From assembly GCA_009733575.1 (NCBI GenBank), contig ML769870.1:1-39296 (forward strand): DNA of 39,296 bases, read 5' to 3'. A program made the position numbers and the translations under genes. Within the stretch, counting starts at the first letter, position 1. The number at the start of each line of letters is the position of its first letter. Shown here piece after piece: positions 31,660-39,296 of the stretch. Under the pieces are notes generated by a model, which searched no databases, was not told the DNA's origin, and worked only from the letters and a program-made list of their open reading frames with translations. The stretch is from Gymnopus androsaceus JB14 (lineage: Eukaryota; Basidiomycota; Agaricomycetes; Agaricales; Omphalotaceae).

Positions 31660-32130
31660 AAGGTGTCGCCCACTGTTCTGGCGCGACCTCTCCTTGCCCG
31701 AGGACAAAAACGATGAGAACTAGACCGGAGGTAACTAATGAAGCACCAATCCAATCTACGCGGTGATCCACCTCTTTCGAAGGTTGGTCTCGTTCAAAAG
31801 AAAAGATAGCACCAATCATTGCTAAAACAGTAATCCCCTATATGATTTAAGCCAGATGATCCAACTAAGATAAGGGGCGACTTATGCAGCCCAGATAGAA
31901 AGGGGATCACCAGGATTGTCTATAGCAGTGCACTATAAGTCAATAGCACGATGTTGAAAGGTGATACTCACAGCGTAAGTTCGGTCAATAATCCTCCTAG
32001 GACTACACCGGCTCCTCCACCTAATGGAGTGCCAGCAGCAAAGGTAGCGAATGCTATTGCACAAGCTTTACCAGGCCCACAATCAGGAAATGGAATCCAA
32101 AAAAGAGACGGATAGTGTGTTTCGTGGAGC
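31660..32130 (-). pseudogene. Major facilitator superfamily transporter, internal fragment
   Basis: Exon text ACAIAFATFAAGTPLGGGAG and VVLGGLLTELTL, a 52-nt intron (31971-31920), then QSW-stop-SPFYLGC, and after another intron exon 31837-31660 (GITVLAMIGAIFSF, SKEVDHRVDWIGASLVTSGL, VLGQGEVAPEQWATP). This order, a Gly-rich helix then W(R)SPFYL then DxxGxxLxxxGL, is typical of drug-resistance-type MFS proteins of the plasma or vacuolar membrane. TGA 31909-31907 replaces the conserved Arg of WRS. The N- and C-terminal helices are missing. Confidence 0.75.
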
Positions 32131-33051
32131 TGGAATGGGAGAAGGGGAGTGAAAGCAATGTTTAGGGTGGAGTTTTAATGTTTCAAGAGGGAACCGTCAG
32201 GTGTGAATTAGGGTTTAGAGTATCCGTTGGGTTAGACAGAGGCTCTGTCGATGGAGTTCTGTATTCAGATTTCAGTGCAGCGTGCATGAAAGACAATGCT
32301 ACAGGTGCCGATGGTGATGCAGATAATGAGGGAAGAGTCTGGTTTTGAGTCGCTAGAGGAATCTGAGCTCGAGCCTCCAAATCATGTGAAAGATGTGACC
32401 AAAAGCACATAGGAAGTGAGGCGTGCTGAACCGTATGATACTGAAAGACTTGATATGCTGAATCGACATTGGGAATGTGTGCCATACCGCAGAATTCCCA
32501 GACAAAGTCAAACCAGGAGGTGATGAAGGTGCCAAAGAATGTGGAAGTGAGGAAAAGTGATGATGATGCGCAGAGGCTATAGACAACACATACGCATAGT
32601 ACGCATGTATTCTGTTCCGGATTTGAGAGGAGTTTGTCGCTGGGTTATGTTGAGTGACTCAAATTGTTTGGGAAGGGAGCTAGAGGACAAGGTGGTTGTA
32701 GATGGGAACATGGCTGGTCGTAGCATGATGGATGGATGGAGTAGCACTGGTTCAAGCCTAGCGGGCTCACTAGCGCTACAAGCAATATATTAAATCCTAG
32801 ATTGTTAAGGAATATTGAACAAAAGTACTGGAGTTTATTCTCCTTCCTTCCAAGTCCCAATTTTGTTCAACTCCCTTTATTGTGGGCATTCAACCACAAA
32901 CAGGTACTTTCCTGCTGTTGGCCTTCGGCCTTGGATTGAAGGATTCGGGAGCACTGTTGTACACAGAGGTACACCATTGAGCGTACAACTTAAGACCAAA
33001 GAACTGCAACGATTTGACGATGGTCCACCCAGCTGGTATGCAATATTCCTC
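32131..33051. other. Non-coding stretch
   Basis: Only Ser/Pro/His-rich random frames are present; no gene, repeat or splice pattern could be supported. Confidence 0.55.
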
Positions 33052-33706
33052 CTATGAGAGTTGAACTCGCAAAAAATCTAGCGTTTCTGAGTGGTCTTGT
33101 AAAAGATAGTAGTTTGTTGATGGCATAAATGACCGGATATCTTCAGCAGATAGATATCTTGGTGCCACAGCTGAAAATGTGAAGATGAGTATGGGAGTAC
33201 ATCAGAAAGAAGAAGGTAGAAAATGTGACGCACCTCTCATGAAATTCCATAGCTTCTTGAGTTCACTGGTATCGAAAATTTCGGTCTCTTTCTCAACTAC
33301 ATTGTGTTCCACAAGCCATTGGATCAGCTCCGCACGTGTTGGTAGGCCGGGAAGATGTTCTGCAGACGCCTGCAGAGCATCCAATCTGAACTGGAGATGT
33401 TAATCCTTCCTTTGATGTCTTACTCATCAACAGACGCACAGAAACAGGAATGGCACGTTATAAACCTACTTTCAAGATAACCTCCATGATCTCTTCAATC
33501 TTCCATGAACAGTTGAGGCTGATGCTCCCCAAAAGTCCAAGACGACCATGAGACATAATCTTAGCGTCTTGGTCCGCTTCCGAGAGAAGAATGGTAAGGT
33601 CGCCAGTATGCTTGATGAATGTCCCCGTCAGGTGCGAGAGGTTGGTAGAGATCCTCTCCATGTCCGAGCTATTACCCTTGTGATGACCAGTGTCAGTGCT
33701 CTGGAG
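33052..33706 (-). CDS. Unknown conserved-looking gene, 5'-truncated
   Basis: Three exons, 33706-33470, 33390-33234 and 33170-33052, with introns of 79 and 63 nt, read 170 residues without a stop and end at TAG 33054-33052. The text includes MERISTNLSHLTGTFIKHTG, LLSEADQDAKIMSHGRLGLL, AEHLPGLPTRAELIQWLVEH then NVVEKETEIF, and AEDIRSFMPSTNYYLLQDHS. It looks mostly helical and soluble. I do not recognise the family. The first exon opens at a splice acceptor (33707), and no upstream exon was found before a 19-base A run at 33767-33785, so the N-terminus is missing or undetected. Confidence 0.55.
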
Positions 33707-34676
33707 CTGAACGGAGGTAAAATAATGGACGCTGCCTATGACAAGCCTGAATTCAGTTTTGAACCGAAAAAAAAAAAAAAAAAAAGCGGACTAAACGTAC
33801 TGACTTCCACTGTTCCAGAGATTTCGGTTTCTTTGTATTTGACCATTACAACCACGACAAACAGTCAAAGTGACTGATAATAAACCAAGCAACTCTTTTT
33901 CCAAGAAAATATTCAGAGCGTAGCTCAATGTCGATTGGAAACCTCGGTGTGAACTTCAGAAGTGCCGCTAAGGACCGCTTTCCTGCTATGTAGCCTCCCG
34001 GTTACAGGGACCCCAAAGGGGGGACGTTCAATACACCTAGCGTTTCATTGAGCTCGCGGATGGATGATCATGGTGGTTGAGGTTTAACATTACATGTGAT
34101 AAGTGCTTGAATTCTGATCATTTCGGACTAGAGCTCTGCACCATACTGTATATGGTATAACTTATTGTATAGTTTACAGTGTAAAACGGTGACAGTTTGG
34201 CCGTAACCATACTATATGAATAGAGTTTCCAAAGCTCAGTACAGATCCCGTACACTGTATATACAGCCGTATCAGCCATAACCTGAGGACTGTATAAGTA
34301 TGGTGCTCAACAGTACCGTGTTCTTGCTTGAAATTTTGGAACTTTCCATATACACAATTCTGGGGCAGAGCTCTGCTGTTTCATGCAGCAGTGGTTGGAC
34401 AAAAATGAGTAGAGCAAAAAATATATTGAGGTAGACACTTCAGTGTACTTGTACAAAACTCGAATTCAAAAGTACGCAAGAAAACAATAACATCTGTGAA
34501 GGTAGCAGTATTATCAGGGACATGGTAATCAATATAAAGCAGTAAAATTATCTAACCAAATCATGAAACGGATTGTAATTTTGTGCGGAAGTACATTCAT
34601 GACTGCATGACTTTCTGGACAGAGAAAAATTTAAGTAAAGCAGTATACGAGTATACAACAAGGCAGAGCAGTCAAC
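33707..34676. other. Non-coding stretch with an A19 run and a small inverted-repeat element
   Basis: It holds a 19-base A run (33767-33785), then low-complexity and PyTATAC-rich DNA. The region 34130-34374 is bounded by short inverted repeats (separate entry). A minus-strand exon KSHAVMNVLPHKITIRFMIW may be readable at about 34615-34553 as a continuation of the gene to the right. Confidence 0.45.
34130..34374. repeat. Possible 245-bp MITE with short inverted ends
   Basis: AGAGCTCTGC at 34130-34139 faces GCAGAGCTCT at 34365-34374; extending inward the arms match at about 13 of 16 positions. The interior is rich in CATACTGTATATGG, CCGTACAC and CAGCCGTAT words able to fold. No target duplication was found. 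Confidence 0.35.
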
Positions 34677-36190
34677 TTACTTTCGGAACCACTCCCAGAT
34701 TACCCATAGATCTGCGGCTGTGGCTAAATGGAGTTCACCAACAGAATCAACTGCCATGACCAAACCATGGACATTACAATATGAGGTGGATAAACCACGA
34801 GTACAGTGGTCCTTACTTGTACAAAGAGGTAGATTGAAAGGGGGGTCACCGTAGAGTATAATGAATAAACCATTCGGAGACTCTTTGTTGGGAACTTCTT
34901 CAATTGTAATACCGGCAATGGTAGAGACAGAAACCCCAGTAGGGTGATAGGGACCATTTCGAATCGAGAGATGAAATGATGCAGACCAAGGATTAGGACG
35001 TGCTCCATGACCTGGACCGTTAGCTTGGTCAGGGTGTAGAGTAAGATTATATGATTGGAGTAAGGGCAGAGGTGAATCTGGGTGGAGATATATAAATTTG
35101 AAGTTTCTCAAGACATCCTAGAAATAAGAAAGTGAGATCAACATAGAATAAATTAAAATAAAAGGGAGAACACTTACTGAACTGATGACAGGAGGAATGT
35201 CATGCAGAATATACAAAGTTTCTAGAGAAGGGAAAACGACCATACTGGAGGGCGCAAAATTTGGATGGAAATTTGAGAACGAGGTAGATATTTAAACTAG
35301 AGAGACAAAGGCAAGTTCCGAAACTGACCGCAAACTCCGTGACGCATTAACGGGAAATACTTGTAAACTTGTGAAAATCACCTGAAGAAGCAAAACGTCT
35401 CGGAAATTACTTGTGGATAGCAGATATAGAGATTAGAATTTTAAAGATGAAACAGATGTTTAGTAACATGCAAGACAGGCATGACAAGCAATGACAAGAA
35501 GCGTTGATAGATTTTGACAAAATCGAACTCAGATATAAAATGGTAGGCCATAGAAAAAGAAATACAAGGAGATCCAAAAAGTCATACGAAAAGATTAACA
35601 ACAATAGCAATAGCTTGCTGTTTTAGAAAATGGATAATAGCATCAACCTGGGTCTGGATGGGGGAGTTAGCTGAGCAGAAGAAGGTAATGCCAAATGTAA
35701 TACTAAAACTGTCACTTTAGGATCAAAGGAAGGAGGAAGCTTGATGATAACCTGAAAGATTAGAGATTAGAAAGCTGTCATCAGTAAGCAGAATGTTACA
35801 ACAAACCAAGGATGAAACCCGCAGATGCTGCCAATATAAGGAGATAAGGTCTTCCGGAACGTAAAAAGCATGAGCAGGAGTTTGGTGGAAGGCCAATGAA
35901 TGAGCTGTCAAGTGATACTGAGTTTCACATGGAACTGGTAAAGTATGAATAACAGCAGCTATACTGGAGAACATAATACAATCTGAGATGAACAATTCGG
36001 ATGATTAGAAAGGCAAAACTGACTTATGACAAGCTTTGCGCAACATATGAGCCCTAGGTACCACCAAATCTCCTAGCGTATTAGATACCAGACTTGATTC
36101 CAAGGGACCAAGGACAAAGCTGTACATGTTTCCCAATGGAGCAAACACTTGGAAGGTTATGGAAGCATGTCCAGGGTTTTGCAAAGTCAT
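34677..36190 (-). CDS. Hypothetical multi-exon gene, boundaries uncertain
   Basis: Successive minus-strand exon-like pieces separated by GT-AG gaps of ~50 nt: FAPLGNMYSFVLGPLESSLV (about 36150), IHTLPVPCETQYHLTAHSLA then FHQTPAHAFYVPEDLISLYW (about 35950-35815), and SFDPKVTVLVLHLALPSSAQ (about 35740). A long exon from 35123 to 34677 includes FKFIYLHPDSPLPLLQSYNL, PNPWSASFHLSIRNGPYHPT and HGLVMAVDSVGELHLATAAD. The region between about 35650 and 35130 is broken by stops. Beta-strand-like alternation dominates. I recognise no family, and it may be one decayed gene or two. Confidence 0.4.
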
Positions 36191-36194
36191 TTAC

Positions 36195-37078
36195 CCATGA
36201 CATGCATTCGATGGGCTGGATAGGAGAAGCTGGATGTGAACGAAAAGACTCCACAGGAATAACAAGGGAGTGTTTATCCCGAGGTGATCATGCTTTTAAT
36301 ACAGACCATTCAGTATCCCCCAGTGATAACCGCAAGCAAGGCACTAGTCAGAAATAGTAACCACAGGAGGAATACTTCTGGACAATATTAACCAAACCAG
36401 GGGAAGAAATCTCACGCAAACAATATGATACTTGTTTGACAAGAGTAGAGATAGGATAGCAGCAGTAAGCAAATGCATCTGAGATGAAGTTGATTGCAAG
36501 AGCTAGAATAAAGCTATAAGTGACTTGAAATAAAGAAAGGAAAGAACTTGAAATGTACATGAATGGAAGCAAAGAATAACAGCCAAAGGAGAGACCTTTG
36601 TAGCAACAAGCTGTATAGTCTCCCCACTACGGGCAAAGTTCCACACACGTAGAACATTGGTGTCGGATAAGTAAGAACTTGAAGAGACAGAATATCTTTG
36701 GGAGTCTTCTAGGGCCAAAGCCCAATTGACCAAAAAAACATCTGCTTGACCATCAAGGGGACGATAATTGTACCCAATTTTCATCAGCCACTTTCCAAAC
36801 GATAGGCACGGTGTTATGGAACAATAAAGATCAAGATCGGAAAAAAAAGGAGTCCCTGTAAAAAACTCCAAAGCAGTAGCACCAGATATCAGCAAACCAA
36901 TAGAAGCCTCCATCGAGAGTTAGCAAACTTGAAGTACAAAGACAAAAGGAAAAATACATACTTGCCAGTCTTGAAATCTTGATAGTTCACTTCGACTAAA
37001 AAATTGACCCAGGACATGAGCAATATTGTGTTTAGAGGGCATAGGAGAAAGACAACGAAGAAGAACCTGAACCAGAAT
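36195..37078 (-). pseudogene. Nucleotidyltransferase-fold-like mushroom protein (broken)
   Basis: Exon 37078-36962 (39 codons, ...HVLGQFFSRSELSRFQDWQ) joins through a 54-nt intron to 36907 downward: GLLISGATALEFF, FFSDLDLYC, WLMKIGYNYRPLDG, NVLRVWNFARSGETIQLVAT and KVSPLAVILCFHS. A further exon gives INFISDAFAYCCYPISTLVK. The GG/SG-x(n)-DLDLY arrangement resembles the metal-binding DxD of nucleotidyltransferase folds and matches a large family of uncharacterised, often F-box-linked, agaric proteins as I recall it. In-frame TGA codons at 36350-36348 and 36290-36288 interrupt coding-like text (KA-stop-SPRDKHS). Enzymatic activity is not established for the family. Confidence 0.6.
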
Positions 37079-38340
37079 CTAAGATGGAAAGCACTGAGAA
37101 AGGTACTAAATACGAATCAAGTGTGAAAATAGAATCTGCAAAGGAAATACACAATGCAAAAAAAATGTGGGACACCGAGGAATTAATGTCAGTAGCAAAC
37201 GTAACATGGTAAATTAGTGTAAAGGATGTACATTGGTGGATATCATATATACACGTGGAAGAAAGATTTACACTTTTAGGATAAACATGCCTACGAGAAT
37301 CAATGTCAGAAGCATACAATGAAAAAGATCTTAAAGATTCCTTCAATGCGGTTCTATCTGTAATTGGGTAATCATAAAGATCAAATACACGAGGAGTTTC
37401 TCAAAAGCAAATGAGAAGGCAAGGTAAGAACTAGAAGGCTGTATCGGAGTCAAGGAAATAGAAGCAAGGAGGACTGGAGCAAGGGAAATGTAAAGATGTG
37501 GATCTGCGGAGATGAATTCACCCAAGGTCATTAGGATACAGGATACATAGAAGCTGAAATATAGACCAATATGGATACAGCATCAAGAGTATTGACGGCG
37601 AGATGCAGATACAAGTAGGGCGACATGAAAAAGCTTCTCACAGCTTGGGTAATAATACAGATGGTTTGAAGTAATACCAAGCGACTTTTACCTAATACAG
37701 AGATGTTAGAAGGAAATGAAAAGGCTATGAACCAAAATTAAAGATTTCATAATAATTAGAAAAAGAAATTGCATGTATACACCATTGGAAAGACTGAGGC
37801 GAATGCAGGTGATCAATGTAATAAGTATTTGATGGTAAGTGAAGATGCCAGTGAATCCAGAGAAGCAGCCATTTAAGCCAAGGCGGCATTGTGGGATAAA
37901 GAAAAGTGTGATCGGAGCTTTTGCTCATAGCCACCATCCCAACTCCAAGTAAATAACTTGTTATTTATACAATCTGAACTTCTAATCTAATGCAGTGACT
38001 TTCTGATTACACAATGTTACGTTTTCTTAGAGTCAGAATGTAGCGAGGAAGTGGAGGGTAAAGAGGACCCAAAAACATTAGATAAGATACACAAAGTATC
38101 AGATACAGAGCAATATAGTAGGTAAGGAAGGTAGGGTAGCAATGAATATACAATGTTGAGTACCAAAGAAGGGGGTAAAAACAGTATACTTAAAGGATAG
38201 TGGGATAGTAATGTTTGTTGAGACCAAAAAGTGATGTAAAGACAGTATAAAAGATGGTGAGGTTATGGAGAGCAACAAATTGATGTAAAGACAGTGTAAG
38301 TATCAGGAGAGTGGAGGGACCAAAGCAAAAACAGAAGATA
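37079..38340. other. AT-rich stretch with weak exon-like pieces
   Basis: Minus-strand frames such as 37937 downward (MPPWLKWLLLWIHWHLHLPS) and 37530-37400 (HLYISLAPVLLASISLTPIQ) could be exons of a decayed gene related to its neighbours, but the frames do not join through clear splice sites. Several short direct repeats of GATGTAAAGACAGT occur at about 38230-38300. Confidence 0.35.
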
Positions 38341-38995
38341 TCAGGGATGAGATAGATCGAACCACTCGCAGTCCTCTTGAAGCTCACCATTCTCATCAAA
38401 TGGAGAGGATAAGGAAGCAAGAGATTTAGAGGAACGGCTCAATGATGGAAAAGACAATCCTGAAGGAGGATCACTAGAGGAAGGCTTCGAGGGACCTGCA
38501 ATAGAAGAAGCGGGCATTAAAGGTGCAGAATTTGTGGGAGATGGTGGCAAAGCCAACAGCACAACGAACTGAAGAGACAAAGAAAGATACGTAGAAGTGG
38601 AGTTAGAGTATGTATGCGCAGTATAACCTACTGTAACGACAGAATCATTGGGAAGATCATGTTGACTGGCAAGATATTGGGGATAAGTTCGTTGGCCAAT
38701 TTGTGATAGTTGCCAAGGAAGACATTGAAAAGCCAGTAAATTTGAGGCATGACCATCAAAAATGGGTACTAGAAGTAAGATCGTGAAAAAAGTTACAATT
38801 TAAAAATAAAAAAAACATACCACGATTGGAAAAACCCAAAGGGTCTTTGAAATGTGGCTTTTTACGAAGCTTGGAGGGGTTGGTGTCATCAAAGACTGGA
38901 GGAGGTCGATTATTGGGATGCAACACATCAACGTTGGAGTGACAAAGCGCATGAGCAAAAAAGAGGAAAGGTAAGCTTTTCACCAAGTGCTTAAG
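38341..38995 (-). CDS. Uncharacterised basidiomycete protein, 3' part
   Basis: Exons 38995-38821 and 38768-38341 (52-nt intron, 201 codons together) end at a TGA at 38343-38341. The text HLVKSLPFLFFAHALCHSNV and DVLHPNN, then IFDGHASNLLAFQCLPW, DLPNDSVVTVGYTAHTYS and LQFVVLLALPPSP resembles a widespread agaric family of unknown function with a VGYT core. A Ser/Pro-rich acidic tail (SSPFDENGELQEDCEWFD) follows. The first exon here opens at a splice acceptor (38996), so the N-terminus lies upstream, probably beyond the window edge or decayed. Confidence 0.55.
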
Positions 38996-39296
38996 CTGAG
39001 TCGGTCTCGAGTGACAAGAGTAGGTAGTGTATTTTAAGGAAAGTTGCCCTATTCTACATACAAGTAGGTGCTTAAATAGTAGAGTAGGGTATTTAATCGA
39101 ATAAAGGCACTCGTACAATACTGTAAAATAAATGAATCTATTTGGGGAAGGGTAAAAGTAAGAGTCCGACGGAAAAGGACTGTAACTGAATGATAGTGTA
39201 TGACACATAGCAGAGCAGCTGCTACATACGCCCTCCCGAGAGTCTGAAAGACTCTTGCAAATTAAGTCTGAGCAGGAGTAGAAGATAGGGAAGTGT
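38996..39296. other. Right edge of window, unassigned
   Basis: The minus frame continues open to 39208 but changes to Tyr/Phe-rich text lacking family resemblance, so this is probably intron or 5' region. GGAAAGTTGCCCT near 39040-39052 resembles the end of the 819-bp element at 18113-18125, without a matching second end. Confidence 0.35.

Noticed and set aside
6307..36350. TGA being reassigned or read through (alternative code or recoding)
   Set aside because: Frameshifts, a TAA, a TAG and nested insertions occur in the same genes, and several recognised frames end normally at TGA; pseudogene decay explains the stops more simply.
39035..39125. Second copy of the 819-bp TIR element
   Set aside because: Only one short stretch (GGAAAGTTGCCCT) resembles its end and no inverted partner is seen.

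Overview
The window looks like repeat-rich, accessory chromosomal DNA of a mushroom-forming basidiomycete (Agaricomycetes). The evidence is the short introns (mostly 47-66 nt, GT-AG, several with a CTAAC-type branch site) and the transposon families present: a fungal Helitron, a Kyakuja-Dileera-Zisupton (KDZ) DNA transposon, and a TET/JBP-type dioxygenase gene. No tRNA, rRNA or CRISPR was seen. Almost every recognisable gene lies on the minus strand and nearly all are damaged. No species can be named from the sequence alone.

Layout. 1-480 is a tandem repeat. 481-5349 is non-coding and holds a fold-back repeat family (3593-5038). 5350-12790 (minus) is a decayed Helitron: a Cys-rich N-terminal region, a Rep/HUH nuclease with two catalytic tyrosines, a PIF1-like helicase, and a C-terminal ubiquitin-specific-protease-like domain. 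A 282-bp inverted-repeat element (9423-9704) is nested in its Rep region. 14282-25673 is a complete but inactivated KDZ transposon of about 11.4 kb, with 305-bp terminal inverted repeats about 94% identical and an exact 8-bp target duplication (ATCTTTCC). It carries five genes: an HMG-box-like gene, a gene with a domain resembling the RNase H1 N-terminal hybrid-binding domain, a TET/JBP-like 2OG-Fe(II) dioxygenase (the only plus-strand gene), a small three-exon gene of unknown function (140 aa), and the KDZ transposase. Two smaller elements are nested in it: a 78-bp TA-flanked MITE in the left TIR, and an 819-bp TIR element inside the second gene.

The KDZ transposon landed a few codons before the stop of a multi-exon gene, so that gene is now split between 25682-28400 and 14253-14273. 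Right of it (28.9-39.3 kb) is a run of gene pieces, all minus strand: a small coiled-coil-like gene, a CSC1/OSCA-channel fragment joined in frame to an isoprenylcysteine-methyltransferase-like fragment, an MFS-transporter fragment, a 5'-truncated unknown gene, a nucleotidyltransferase-fold-like gene and further unknown conserved genes.

Two themes tie the window together. First, the KDZ element reads as a self-contained system: the transposase with chromatin- or DNA-modification cargo between long TIRs. Second, inactivation is dominated by in-frame TGA where the surrounding motif expects Arg (CGA) or Trp (TGG). This occurs across unrelated genes and is the expected scar of cytosine deamination, probably of methylated DNA. 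That is notable because the cargo includes a putative 5-methylcytosine oxidase.
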